This document shows positions 1 through 10,516 of a stretch of DNA of 64,000 nt, one piece after another. Position numbers and translations under genes: made by a program. Origin of the DNA: JAATFS01 sp037145635. Its GTDB lineage: Bacteria; Pseudomonadota; Gammaproteobacteria; Xanthomonadales; Xanthomonadaceae. The notes beneath the pieces were generated by a model, which was not told the origin of the DNA, ran no database searches, and saw only the letters and a program-made list of their open reading frames with translations. Within the stretch, counting starts at the first letter, position 1. Each line of letters opens with the position of its first letter. The stretch lies in the NCBI GenBank assembly GCA_037145635.1, contig JBBCXB010000005.1, forward strand, positions 310,001 through 374,000. Reading direction: 5' to 3'.

Positions 1-881
1 TGGCGATCCCGGCCGACCAGCGCATCCTGCACGCGATCCCGCGCGAGTACGTGCTCGACGATTCGCAGGAAGGCATCCGCAACCCGGTCGGCATGACCGG
101 CGTGCGCCTGGAGGTGCACGCGCACCTGGTGGTGTGCGCGCAGTCGGCCGCGGCCAACATCAGCAAGTGCGTGCAGAAGTGCGGGCTGCAGGTGGACGAC
201 CTGGTGCTGTCGTCGCTGGCGTCCTCGGTGGCGGTGCTGACCGCCGACGAGCGCGAGCTGGGCGTGGTGCTGGTCGACATCGGCGCCGGCACCACCGACC
301 TGGCGGTCTACGTGCAGGGCGCGATCTGCCACACCGCCTCGCTGCCGATCGCTGGCGACCACGTCACCAACGACATCGCGCACATGCTGCGCACGCCGAC
401 CCCGGAGGCGGAGCAGATCAAGGTGCGCTACGCGTGCGCGCTGGCGCAGCTGGCCACCGCCGAGGAAAGCATCCAGGTGCCGAGCGTGGGCGACCGCCCG
501 CCGCGGCGCATGCCGCGCCACGCGCTGGCGCAGGCGGTGCAGGGGCGCTACGAGGAAATCTTCGAGATGGTTCAGGCCGAGCTGCGCCGTTCGGGCTTCG
601 AGGAACTGGTGCGCGCCGGCATGGTGCTCACCGGCGGCGCCTCGAAGATGGAAGGCGTGGTGGAGCTGGCCGAGGAAATGCTGCAGATGCCGGTACGCGT
701 GGGCATCCCGCAGCACGTGACCGGCCTGGGCGAGGTCGTCGGCAACCCGGTGCACGCCTCCGGCGTGGGCCTGCTGCTGATGGGCAGCCAGATCGAGCAT
801 CCGCGGCGCCCGTCGATCCCCACCGGCCGCGCCGGCAGCCTCTTCAAGAAGTTGAAGAACTGGTATCGCGGGGAATTCTGA
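1..881 (+). CDS. ftsA: Cell division protein FtsA (C-terminal part, 5' end outside window)
   Basis: Actin-like protein that tethers FtsZ to the inner membrane and recruits late divisome proteins. The reading frame is open from base 3 of the window, so the N-terminus is missing and about 292 codons remain. Visible marks are the conserved block around the window start (IPREYVLDDSQEG), the actin-like phosphate loop VDIGAGTTDLAVY, the TGGASKMEG adenosine motif, and a C-terminal amphipathic helix (SLFKKLKNWYRGEF) that matches the membrane-targeting sequence of FtsA. It lies 294 bp upstream of ftsZ, a longer gap than usual and one occupied by heptamer repeats. Identity is secure; only the start is unseen. 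Confidence 0.97.
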   Translation, partial: AIPADQRILHAIPREYVLDDSQEGIRNPVGMTGVRLEVHAHLVVCAQSAAANISKCVQKCGLQVDDLVLSSLASSVAVLTADERELGVVLVDIGAGTTDLAVYVQGAICHTASLPIAGDHVTNDIAHMLRTPTPEAEQIKVRYACALAQLATAEESIQVPSVGDRPPRRMPRHALAQAVQGRYEEIFEMVQAELRRSGFEELVRAGMVLTGGASKMEGVVELAEEMLQMPVRVGIPQHVTGLGEVVGNPVHASGVGLLLMGSQIEHPRRPSIPTGRAGSLFKKLKNWYRGEF

Positions 882-882
882 C

Positions 883-917
883 GAATTCGGAATCGGGAAT
901 CGGGATTCGGGAATGGG
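883..917 (+). repeat. Heptanucleotide array, GAATCGG orientation (5 units)
   Basis: Five consecutive 7-bp units directly after the ftsA stop: gaattcg, gaatcgg, gaatcgg, gattcgg and gaatggg. Two are perfect and three carry single or double changes. The orientation is opposite to the two arrays before ftsZ, so transcript from this array could pair with them. The unit is the same GGGAATC family seen at 52997-53038. Confidence 0.85.
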
Positions 918-1038
918 TTGAAGCAAGGCAAAGCGGTTGCGGCAAGTTTGAGTGGAGAGCGGTGAAAGCAGGCAGGGCGTAGTTTTTTGTGGTTCCGCCG
1001 AGGAGGCAGTGGTTGGCGTGAAGGTGACTCGCTGTTGC

Positions 1039-1073
1039 GATTCCCCATTCCCGGCTCCCCATTCCCGGCATTC
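1039..1073 (+). repeat. Heptanucleotide array, GATTCCC orientation (5 units)
   Basis: Units gattccc, cattccc, ggctccc, cattccc and ggcattc in unbroken 7-bp register. The unit is the reverse complement of the array at 883-917. It lies in the ftsA-ftsZ gap. Confidence 0.8.
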
Positions 1074-1126
1074 AAACAACAACACTCGCCGAGGTGCGGG
1101 TGTCGGGGCGGTGGACGGAGCGATCC

Positions 1127-1161
1127 GATTCCCCATTCCCGATTCCCCACTCCCGGCACCA
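1127..1161 (+). repeat. Heptanucleotide array, GATTCCC orientation (second copy before ftsZ)
   Basis: Units gattccc, cattccc, gattccc, cactccc and ggcacca in 7-bp register, ending about 15 bp before the ftsZ start codon and abutting its ribosome binding site (aaagagga, about 1161-1168). Similar in make-up to the array at 1039-1073, which suggests a duplicated element. Confidence 0.8.
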
Positions 1162-1175
1162 AAGAGGACACGGAC

Positions 1176-2420
1176 ATGGCACATTTTGAACTGATCGAGA
1201 AGATGGCTCCCAACGCGGTGATCAAGGTCGTCGGCGTCGGCGGCGGCGGCGGCAACGCGGTCGCGCACATGGTCAGCAGCAGCGTCGACGGCGTGGAATT
1301 CATCACCGCCAACACCGACTCGCAGGCGATCAAGAACTGCGGCGCCAAGCTGCAGCTGCAGCTCGGCACCAACGTCACCAAGGGCCTGGGCGCCGGCGCG
1401 AACCCGGAGGTGGGCCGCCAGGCCGCGCTGGAGGACCGCGAGCGCATCATGGACGCACTGCAGGGCGCGGACATGGTGTTCATCACCGCCGGCATGGGCG
1501 GCGGCACCGGGACCGGCGCCGCGCCGGTGGTGGCGCAGCTGGCCAAGGAGATGGGCATCCTGACCGTCGCCGTGGTCACCAAGCCGTTCCCGTTCGAGGG
1601 CCGTCGCCGCATGCAGGTCGCGCTGAAGGGCATCGAGGAGTTGAGCCAGCACTGCGACTCGCTGATCACCATCCCCAACGAGAAGCTGATCACCGTGCTC
1701 GGTCGCAACGCCACCATGATCCAGGCCTTCCGTGCCGCCAACGACGTGCTGCAGGGCGCCGTGCAGGGCATCGCCGACCTGATCGTGCGTCCGGGCCTGA
1801 TCAACGTCGACTTCGCCGACGTGCGCACCGTGATGAGCGAGATGGGCCTGGCGATGATGGGCACCGGCTCGGCACGCGGCGACGACCGCGCCCAGGCCGC
1901 GGCCGAGGCGGCGATCCAGAATCCGCTGCTGGACGACGTCAACCTGGCCGGCGCCAACGGCATCCTGGTCAACATCACCGCCGGTCCGGACTTCACCATG
2001 AGCGAGTTCGACGAGATCGGCCGCACCATCGAGGGCTTCTCCTCGGAGGACGCCACCGTGGTCGTCGGCACCGTGCTCGATCCGGACATGCAGGACGAGG
2101 TCCGCGTGACCGTCGTGGCCACCGGCCTGAACCGCGCGGTGTCGCGCCAGGCCCAGCGTCCGGAGCAGCGCGCCCCGATCAAGCTGGTGCGCAACGCCAC
2201 CACCGGGCAGCCGGAGTTCGGTGATTTCGACACCGGTGCCGATGCGGTGTCCAAGGCGGTCGGCGGCTCGATGGGCCTGGGCCTGCGTCGCCCGAGCAGC
2301 GACTCGGCCGGCAGCGCCTCGGGCGCGTCGTCGTCCGCGTCGTCCTCGGCCCCGGCCGCGGCCGAACTGCCCAGCGACTACCTGGACATCCCGGCGTTCC
2401 TGCGCCGCCAGGCCGACTGA
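1176..2420 (+). CDS. ftsZ: Cell division protein FtsZ
   Basis: Tubulin-like GTPase that forms the cytokinetic Z ring. It is 414 residues long, normal for the family. The start is the ATG after the purine-rich aaagagga. Visible marks are the N-terminal nucleotide-binding block VVGVGGGGGNAV, the tubulin signature GMGGGTGTGAAPV at about residue 107, and the catalytic T7 loop NVDFADVRTVM. After a Ser/Ala-rich flexible linker comes the C-terminal peptide DYLDIPAFLRRQAD, the docking site for FtsA, ZipA and other partners. It is followed by a strong intrinsic terminator at 2532-2562, so the division cluster appears to end here and lpxC has its own transcription start. Confidence 0.99.
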   Translation: MAHFELIEKMAPNAVIKVVGVGGGGGNAVAHMVSSSVDGVEFITANTDSQAIKNCGAKLQLQLGTNVTKGLGAGANPEVGRQAALEDRERIMDALQGADMVFITAGMGGGTGTGAAPVVAQLAKEMGILTVAVVTKPFPFEGRRRMQVALKGIEELSQHCDSLITIPNEKLITVLGRNATMIQAFRAANDVLQGAVQGIADLIVRPGLINVDFADVRTVMSEMGLAMMGTGSARGDDRAQAAAEAAIQNPLLDDVNLAGANGILVNITAGPDFTMSEFDEIGRTIEGFSSEDATVVVGTVLDPDMQDEVRVTVVATGLNRAVSRQAQRPEQRAPIKLVRNATTGQPEFGDFDTGADAVSKAVGGSMGLGLRRPSSDSAGSASGASSSASSSAPAAAELPSDYLDIPAFLRRQAD

Positions 2421-2531
2421 CGCTCGACGCCCGGCGTGGCCGCGTCGTCCTCACGGACGGCCGGTCCTCCGCCGGGTGCGCAATACCGCCGCCGGGGCCT
2501 GTCCTCCCGGACGTGCGGGCCGTGTACTTTT

Positions 2532-2562
2532 CTGCCGGGTCGGTCACGACCCGGCAGGTTTT
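2532..2562 (+). terminator. Intrinsic terminator after ftsZ
   Basis: Perfect 11-bp stem (CTGCCGGGTCG paired with CGACCCGGCAG) around the tetraloop GTCA, followed by GTTTT. It sits 112 bp after the ftsZ stop and 125 bp before lpxC, so it separates the two transcription units. Confidence 0.85.
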
Positions 2563-2616
2563 GACGCCGGCATTGCCATCGGGTTACAAACACGACAGCC
2601 GGACATTTGTTAAGAT
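2561..2616 (+). promoter_or_regulatory. Possible lpxC promoter region
   Basis: AT-richer stretch just after the terminator. It contains a TTGACG hexamer at 2561-2566 and, farther down, TAAGAT at 2611-2616, a fair -10 without a good -35 at the right distance. A promoter must exist here because of the upstream terminator; the exact hexamers are uncertain. Confidence 0.35.
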
Positions 2617-2687
2617 TGAGCTAAATCCGACGCTGCCTTCCGGGCGGTTCAGCTTCGTGTCTGCTTCGGTACCCCAGACTTTCCCCC

Positions 2688-3599
2688 ATGACCCAGCAAC
2701 GCACCCTCAAGAACACGATCCGCGCCACCGGCGTCGGCCTGCACAGCGGTGACAAGGTCTACATGACCCTGCGCCCGGCTCCGGTCGACCATGGCATCGT
2801 GTTCCGGCGCGTGGACCTGGAGCCGGTGGTGGAAGTCCCCGCCGATGCCGAGCTGGTCACCGAGACCACGCTGTGCACCGGGCTGACCTGCAACGGCGCC
2901 AAGATCCAGACCGTGGAACACCTGATGTCCGCGCTCGCGGGCCTGGGCGTGGACAACGTGATCGTCGAACTGTCCTCGGCCGAACTGCCGATCATGGACG
3001 GCTCCTCCGGTCCGTTCGTGTTCCTGCTGCAGTCCGCCGGCATCGTCCAGCAGGACGCGGCCAAGCGCTTCATCCGCATCAAGCATCCGGTGGAAGTGCG
3101 CGACGGCGACAAGATCGCGCGCTTCGAGCCGTTCGACGGCTACAAGCTGGGCTTCACCATCGAGTTCGACCACCCGATGATCCCGGCCAAGCAGTCGCGC
3201 GCGGAAGTCGAGTTCTCGACCGCCGCGTACATCAAGGAGATCTCGCGCGCGCGCACCTTCGGCTTCATGCGCGACCTGGAGTACATGCGCGAGCGCAACC
3301 TCGGCCTGGGCGGATCGATGGACAACGCCATCGTGCTCGACGAGTTCCGCGTGCTCAACGACGACGGCCTGCGCTACACCAACGAGTTCGTGCGCCACAA
3401 GATCCTCGACGCCATCGGCGACCTGTACCTGGCCGGCGGTGCGATCCTGGGGGCCTACGAGGGCTTCAAGTCCGGCCATGCGCTCAACAACAAGCTGGTG
3501 CGGGCGCTGCTGGCCGAACAGGCCGCCTGGGAATGGGTGAGCTTCCCCGAAGGTTCCGCACAGCCGCCGGTGGTCTACGCCAGCCCGGCCTACGCCTGA
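2688..3599 (+). CDS. lpxC: UDP-3-O-acyl-N-acetylglucosamine deacetylase LpxC
   Basis: Zinc-dependent deacetylase that performs the committed step of lipid A biosynthesis in the cytoplasm. The protein has 303 residues, close to the Escherichia coli enzyme. The zinc ligands are visible as H78 (VEHLMSAL) and H237/D241 (HKILDAIGDL), and the catalytic His as H264 (SGHALN). The family motif MDGSSGPF is intact. It follows ftsZ as in most gammaproteobacteria but has its own upstream region after a terminator. Downstream it converges with dciA. Confidence 0.99.
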   Translation: MTQQRTLKNTIRATGVGLHSGDKVYMTLRPAPVDHGIVFRRVDLEPVVEVPADAELVTETTLCTGLTCNGAKIQTVEHLMSALAGLGVDNVIVELSSAELPIMDGSSGPFVFLLQSAGIVQQDAAKRFIRIKHPVEVRDGDKIARFEPFDGYKLGFTIEFDHPMIPAKQSRAEVEFSTAAYIKEISRARTFGFMRDLEYMRERNLGLGGSMDNAIVLDEFRVLNDDGLRYTNEFVRHKILDAIGDLYLAGGAILGAYEGFKSGHALNNKLVRALLAEQAAWEWVSFPEGSAQPPVVYASPAYA

Positions 3600-3643
3600 C
3601 CCCGGTCCGTGTAGGGGTTTTCCCCGACGCGGCGGAAAAGCGT

Positions 3644-3720
3644 GAACCCGGTCCGCTGGGGTTCCTGAATTTAACGATTAATTAATAGGTCCGTAACCCT
3701 TCGGCGTGCAGACGCCGTTA
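3644..3720 (+). other. AT-rich island and small hairpins between convergent lpxC and dciA
   Basis: The 194-bp convergent gap contains an imperfect hairpin GAACCC...GGGTTC at 3644-3664 that may end lpxC transcription. It also holds an unusually AT-rich segment (3667-3689, attaattaatagg) and a perfect 6-bp hairpin CGGCGT-GCAG-ACGCCG at 3702-3717. No open reading frame of credible composition is present. Confidence 0.5.
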
Positions 3721-3793
3721 GGATGCGTCCGGTCGCCTGCGTTTTTCTCATTTTCTTCACACGCCGGCGCGGGACCGGGACGTCCCCGGGGCA

Positions 3794-4240
3794 TCAGCGC
3801 TTGGTAGGCGCGATGTCCTGCAGGGACGCCAGCGCGTCGCGCAAACCCTTGTGCGTGGCCGCGGAAACCGGTTTGGACTGGGCCTGGCTCGGCCGCGTCG
3901 GGGAATGCAGCGGGGCGGTCGCGGTCTTGATGGTCACCTGGGTGACCTTCAGCCCGATGGAGCGGGCGGCATCGACCAACTGGTGTTCGGCAAGCCGCAG
4001 CTTGGCATGCCACACCGGCGAGTCGACGAGAAAAACGAGCTGTTCCCCATTCACATTGGCCAACCGGCAACGGTTCGCCAGGTGCGGGGGCAGATGGGGG
4101 CGCAACTGCCGATCCAGTGCATCGAGCCACAACGCTCGACGCAGCGGGTTGCCGGCCTTCTCCGCCATGACGGCCTCCAGGGCCGGCTGTGGAGAGGAGA
4201 GAGGACGTGCGCTGGATCTAGGCTTGGACATGAAGCTCAT
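3794..4240 (-). CDS. dciA: DUF721 helicase-loader protein DciA
   Basis: Small DUF721 protein; DciA is the ancestral loader of the replicative helicase DnaB in bacteria lacking DnaC or DnaI. The reading frame gives 148 residues from the ATG at 4240, or 145 from the in-frame ATG at 4231 (MSKPRSS). The recognisable DUF721 core runs from about residue 30 to 105 (NPLRRALWLDALDRQLRPHLP through LVFLVDSPVWHAKLR to SIGLKVTQVTI), with a basic Ser/Pro/Ala-rich tail. The position between lpxC and an M23 peptidase upstream of secA is typical for Xanthomonas. The 4240 start codon abuts, in divergent orientation, the start codon of the M23 gene, so start choice matters; 4231 is also plausible. Confidence 0.88.
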   Translation of the reverse strand: MSFMSKPRSSARPLSSPQPALEAVMAEKAGNPLRRALWLDALDRQLRPHLPPHLANRCRLANVNGEQLVFLVDSPVWHAKLRLAEHQLVDAARSIGLKVTQVTIKTATAPLHSPTRPSQAQSKPVSAATHKGLRDALASLQDIAPTKR

Positions 4241-5185
4241 ATGGCATTTAAGAAGATCGTAATCAAGTCGCATGAAACCCGAGTGGACCGTTGGACCCGC
4301 CAGCTCCGTGGCTTCGCGCACGCGCGCCCGCTGACGGCGCTGGGCGTGGTGCTCGCCGCCGGCCTGCTGACCGGCGTCGGCGCGAGTTCGGCGCTGGGCC
4401 TGGGCGAGAACGCCCGGCTGCAGGCCCGGGTCGAGCAGCAGCAGGGCGAACTGGCACGCGTGCAGCGCGACGCCCAGGCCCAGGTCAACGCCCTGGCCGC
4501 CCGCCTCGGCGAGCTGCAGGCGCAGGCCACCCGGCTCAACGCGCTGGGCGAGCGCCTGACCCAGATGGGCAAGCTGGAAGACGGCGAGTTCGACTTCAAC
4601 GAGCCGGTGGGTGTCGGTGGCGGCGACGAGCCGTCCCAGGACATGCCGGTCAAGGACCTGAAGGAGGATCTGGGCCAGCTGGAGCGGCAGTTTTCCGCCT
4701 CCGGCCAGCAACTGAACGTCATGGCGTCGCTGCTGTTCGACCACCAGCTCGAGCAGAACTCGGTGCCGTCGCGGATGCCGATCCGCAACACCTACATCAC
4801 CTCCGGCTTCGGCGGGCGTGCCGATCCCTTCAGCGGCGGCTCGGCCAACCACAAGGGCATCGACTTCCACGCCAGCGTGGGCGACCCGGTGATGTCGGTC
4901 GCCGACGGCGTGGTGAGCTACTCCGGCGTGCGCGGCGGCTACGGCAACGTGGTCGAGGTCGACCACGGCAACGGCTACGTCACCCGCTACGCGCACAACT
5001 CGCGGCTGACGGTGAAGGTGGGCGACCTGGTCCGGGCCGGGCAGCAGGTGGCCCGGGCCGGCTCCAGCGGCCGTTCCACCGGCGCGCACGTGCATTTCGA
5101 GGTCTGGAAGGACGGGCGGGTGATGAACCCGCGCAAGTTCCTGGGCGACAGCACCACCCCGGTGGGACGCCGCGGCCGCGGCTGA
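4241..5185 (+). CDS. M23-family (LytM-type) peptidoglycan endopeptidase, membrane-anchored
   Basis: 314-residue protein likely to cut peptide cross-links of peptidoglycan in the periplasm. It has a short basic cytoplasmic N-terminus, one membrane segment (about residues 29-50, PLTALGVVLAAGLLTGVGASSAL), and a coiled coil of Gln/Ala/Arg-rich heptads up to about residue 110. The C-terminal M23 domain begins about residue 180 (TYITSGFGGRADPF). Zinc ligands are visible as the His and Asp of HKGIDFH and the last His of GAHVHFEV. The position directly before secA is conserved in Xanthomonas. It starts back to back with dciA, so its promoter must overlap dciA coding sequence or the transcript has almost no leader. 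LytM proteins lacking zinc ligands act as amidase activators; here the ligands are present. Confidence 0.92.
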   Translation: MAFKKIVIKSHETRVDRWTRQLRGFAHARPLTALGVVLAAGLLTGVGASSALGLGENARLQARVEQQQGELARVQRDAQAQVNALAARLGELQAQATRLNALGERLTQMGKLEDGEFDFNEPVGVGGGDEPSQDMPVKDLKEDLGQLERQFSASGQQLNVMASLLFDHQLEQNSVPSRMPIRNTYITSGFGGRADPFSGGSANHKGIDFHASVGDPVMSVADGVVSYSGVRGGYGNVVEVDHGNGYVTRYAHNSRLTVKVGDLVRAGQQVARAGSSGRSTGAHVHFEVWKDGRVMNPRKFLGDSTTPVGRRGRG

Positions 5186-5206
5186 GGCGAGGGGCCGGCA
5201 CGGTGG

Positions 5207-5238
5207 TTGATTCGCCGGGCCTCGCCCCAAGCTACAAT
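5207..5238 (+). promoter_or_regulatory. Probable secA promoter
   Basis: TACAAT at 5233-5238 is a good -10 hexamer. A TTGATT lies at 5207-5212 but with a 20-bp spacer, longer than ideal. Transcription from here would begin near 5245, just before the hairpin at 5254-5280. Confidence 0.5.
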
Positions 5239-5253
5239 GAGGTGTTGCCACAG

Positions 5254-5280
5254 ACAGGGCGCAGTGCGCCCTGTTTCGTT
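5254..5280 (+). terminator. Hairpin with T-rich tail in the secA leader (terminator or attenuator)
   Basis: Perfect 9-bp stem ACAGGGCGC / GCGCCCTGT around AGT, followed by TTCGTT. It lies 69 bp after the M23 peptidase stop and 65 bp before secA. Because the likely secA -10 box is upstream of it, it would act on the secA transcript as well as ending M23 gene transcription. Confidence 0.7.
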
Positions 5281-5344
5281 TACGGCGGTCGGGTCCAGGG
5301 GAGCCGGCGTCGGTCAAACCGTTCCTTTTCAACCGGTTTCTTCA

Positions 5345-8083
<2,739 letters not shown>

Positions 8084-8551
8084 CGGCGATAGACCGGGGG
8101 CCGCGCGCTAGGCGGCGGCACCCCGCGTCGGCCCGGCGGACGCGGGGCCGATGGTTACACCTCCGATTCCCGGGCTGACGGGCACGTACCCGGCCGCGGG
8201 GACGGGTAGGCCGGCTTCGCCGCACGCGTCGTAGTGTTGGGTTCGGGGTCCGGCTCGTGGCGTTCGGTGCACGCGGCCGCCAGATGGGAGTGCACATCGG
8301 GCCGCTCCCCGCCGAGCCGCACGCGTCGCGATGCATCGCTCTGCCCCGGCTCGCTGCCTCCGATCCCGCTGTCGCCGCACCGCTTGGCGATGGAGCCGGG
8401 TTCCGTGGGGGCGTGGCTGGAGGGGAGCGTGCACCGGACGAGGAGCGCTGCTTACGAGGGCCCAGGTCCGCTGCGATCCGGCCGCTGTGGCGGGGGCGTC
8501 GGGCGCCCTGCGATAGACTGCGGCCGGGCACGTCCGTGCCGGGAGAATGCG
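8084..8551. other. 468-bp gap between secA and the VOC gene
   Basis: No credible gene. A GC-rich hairpin (9-bp stem CCCCGCGTC / GACGCGGGG, 8121-8147) without a T tract may end secA transcription. A TAGACT hexamer at 8513-8518 about 35 bp before the next start codon could be a -10. The rest is low-complexity GC-rich DNA. Confidence 0.5.
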
Positions 8552-8920
8552 ATGCCGCCGTCCGCAGCGCTGGAACTGAAGGTGTTCGTGCCGGCGCGCG
8601 ACTACGCGCGCTCGCTGGCGTTCTACTGCGGCCTGGGGTTCGACTGCGAACGCCTGGGCGAGGGTCTGGCCAGCGTCCGGCTGGGCGACCACTGCGCGTT
8701 CCTGCTGCAGGATTTCCACGATCCCGGCCTGGCGCAGAACCTGATGCTGCACCTGACGGTGGCCGATGCCGATGCCTGGTGGCGGCAGTTCGGCGAGTCC
8801 GGCCTGGCCGAGCGCCTCGGGGGCCGCTGCGGCGTGCCCGGGGATCGCCCCTGGGGAATGCGCGACTTCACCCTGCACGACCCCAGCGGCGTGCTGTGGC
8901 GCATCGGCCACGCGGTCTGA
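8552..8920 (+). CDS. VOC-fold (glyoxalase/bleomycin-resistance-like) protein
   Basis: 122-residue protein with the vicinal-oxygen-chelate fold arrangement: ELKVFVPARDYARSLAFYCGLGF at the N-terminus and MRDFTLHDPSGVLWRIGH at the C-terminus. The LHDPSG-xxW pattern is typical of glyoxalase/bleomycin-resistance members. The substrate cannot be read from the sequence. The ATG follows gggaga. It lies between secA and the Nudix gene, a position where Xanthomonas often has small accessory genes. Confidence 0.85.
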   Translation: MPPSAALELKVFVPARDYARSLAFYCGLGFDCERLGEGLASVRLGDHCAFLLQDFHDPGLAQNLMLHLTVADADAWWRQFGESGLAERLGGRCGVPGDRPWGMRDFTLHDPSGVLWRIGHAV

Positions 8921-8984
8921 GGCCGGCCCGCACTGCGGGCGCGGTGCGTTGCGTTGCGACCGCCCGAGACGGCAAGCTTGCGGC

Positions 8985-9935
8985 ATGCCCGATTCCCTCA
9001 GATCCATCCACGTCGTCGCCGGCGTGATCACCGACGCCCGCGGCCGCATCCTGCTCGCCCGCCGTACCGAGACCCGCGACATGCCGGGGCTGTGGGAGTT
9101 TCCCGGCGGCAAGCGCGAGCCCGGCGAGACCTCCGAGCAGGCACTGGCGCGCGAGTTGAACGAGGAACTGGGCATCGAGGCCGAAGTGGGCGAGTGGCTG
9201 ATGGAGGTGCCGCAGCTCTACCCGGACAAGCGCCTGCGCCTGGAAGTGCGCCGGATCACGCGCTGGAAGGGGCATCCGCGCGGCCGCGAGGGCCAGGCGC
9301 TGACCTGGGTGGCGCCGGACCGGCTGGCGCGCTATTCGATGCCGCCGGCCGACCTGCCGGTGGTGGGCCTGCTGCGCCAGCCCGACCGCTACCTGGTGAC
9401 CCCGGCGCCGGGCGACGACGATGCGGCCTGGCTCGCCGGCATCGAACGGGCCTGCCAGGACGGGATCCAGCGGATCCAGCTGCGCGCGCGCGAGCTCGAT
9501 CCGGCACGCTGGCCGGCGCTGGTCCGGCACGCGCTGCAGCGCCGCGGCAAGGCGCGGGTGCAACTGCTGCTCAACCGCGATCTGGCCCTGGCCGCCGAGC
9601 TCGGTGTCGGCGTGCACCTGGGCGCCGAGCAACTGGCCGGGCTGGCGGCCCGGCCGCTGCCGCCTGAGCAGCCGGTGGGGGCGTCCTGCCACACGCTGGA
9701 AGACCTGCGGCAGGCGCAGCGCATCGGCTGCGACTTCGCGGTGCTCGGCCCGGTGCTGGCCACGGCCTCGCACCCGGGCGCCCCGCCGCTGGGCTGGGCG
9801 GGCTTCGAGCAGCTGCGCGAGCGGGTGGCGCTGCCGCTGTACGCGATCGGCGGGCTGGCGCCGGACCAGTTGCAGGAGGCGCGCCGCCATGGCGCGCACG
9901 GCATCGCCGCGATCCGCGCGCTGTGGCCGCAGTGA
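8985..9935 (+). CDS. MutT-type Nudix hydrolase fused to a TenI/ThiE-like domain
   Basis: 316-residue two-domain protein. The N-terminal part (about residues 5-130) is a MutT-like Nudix domain; the Nudix box GGKREPGETSEQALARE-NEELG is complete, which predicts removal of oxidised nucleotides such as 8-oxo-dGTP. The C-terminal part (about 145-316) resembles thiamine-phosphate synthase/TenI barrels (IQLRAREL, VHLGAEQL, FAVLGPVLATASHPG, LPLYAIGG). This fusion downstream of secA is found in many gammaproteobacteria. It is unclear whether the second domain makes or recycles thiamine pieces. The next gene starts inside its 3' end. Confidence 0.92.
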   Translation: MPDSLRSIHVVAGVITDARGRILLARRTETRDMPGLWEFPGGKREPGETSEQALARELNEELGIEAEVGEWLMEVPQLYPDKRLRLEVRRITRWKGHPRGREGQALTWVAPDRLARYSMPPADLPVVGLLRQPDRYLVTPAPGDDDAAWLAGIERACQDGIQRIQLRARELDPARWPALVRHALQRRGKARVQLLLNRDLALAAELGVGVHLGAEQLAGLAARPLPPEQPVGASCHTLEDLRQAQRIGCDFAVLGPVLATASHPGAPPLGWAGFEQLRERVALPLYAIGGLAPDQLQEARRHGAHGIAAIRALWPQ

Positions 9936-10492
9936 ACCCGCACCGGGCGGCGCTGGTGGTGTTCGGCGGGCTGCCCGGCGTCGGCAAGAGCACCATCGCC
10001 CAGGCCCTGCTGGCGATCTACCCCGCGCTGTACCTGCGCATCGACACGATCGAGCAGTCGCTGCGCGACAGCGGCGTGCTGGCGGGCGACGTCGGGCCGG
10101 CCGGCTACCTGGCCGCGCAGGCACTGGCCGAGACCAACTTGCGCTTCGGGCACGCGGTGGTCGCCGATTGCGTCAATCCGCTGCCGGTCACGCGCGCGGC
10201 CTGGCGTGCGGTGGCGCGGCGCGCGCAGGTGCCGGTGGTCGAGATCGAGGTGGTCTGCAGCGACCGCGACGTGCATCGCGACCGGGTGGAGCACCGGGAC
10301 GGCCAGGTGCCCGGCCTGCGGCCCCCGCGGTGGGCCTCGGTGCTGGCGCACGACTATGCGCCGTGGCGCGAGCCGCGCTGGGTGATCGACAGTGCGGCGC
10401 TGACGCCGGCGCAGGCCGCGGCGGCGCTGCGGGTGCAGGTGCAGGCGACGACGACGGCAGCGGCCTCGCTGCCGGCTGCCGGAGCGGCCTGA
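9923..10492 (+). CDS. P-loop kinase-like ATP-binding protein
   Basis: 189-residue AAA/kinase-like protein with a Walker A motif GLPGVGKST at about residues 16-24, and a DTIEQSL segment typical of small-molecule kinases (chloramphenicol phosphotransferase/zeta-like). It overlaps the preceding Nudix gene; the start may be the GTG at 9923 or the GTG at 9932, the latter forming a GTGA overlap with the upstream stop. The substrate is unknown. Translational coupling suggests co-expression with the Nudix protein. Confidence 0.8.
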   Translation: MAAVNPHRAALVVFGGLPGVGKSTIAQALLAIYPALYLRIDTIEQSLRDSGVLAGDVGPAGYLAAQALAETNLRFGHAVVADCVNPLPVTRAAWRAVARRAQVPVVEIEVVCSDRDVHRDRVEHRDGQVPGLRPPRWASVLAHDYAPWREPRWVIDSAALTPAQAAAALRVQVQATTTAAASLPAAGAA

Positions 10493-10516
10493 GCACCCAG
10501 CTGTGGACGCTGCGGC

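Noticed and set aside
952..1194. 80-codon frame between ftsA and ftsZ
   Set aside because: Composed of heptamer repeat DNA; ends inside ftsZ and has no ribosome site.
572..2254. Long open frame on the minus strand across ftsA/ftsZ (560 codons)
   Set aside because: Shadow of the GC-rich ftsA and ftsZ genes; Ser/Ala/Pro/Thr-rich composition and no family resemblance.
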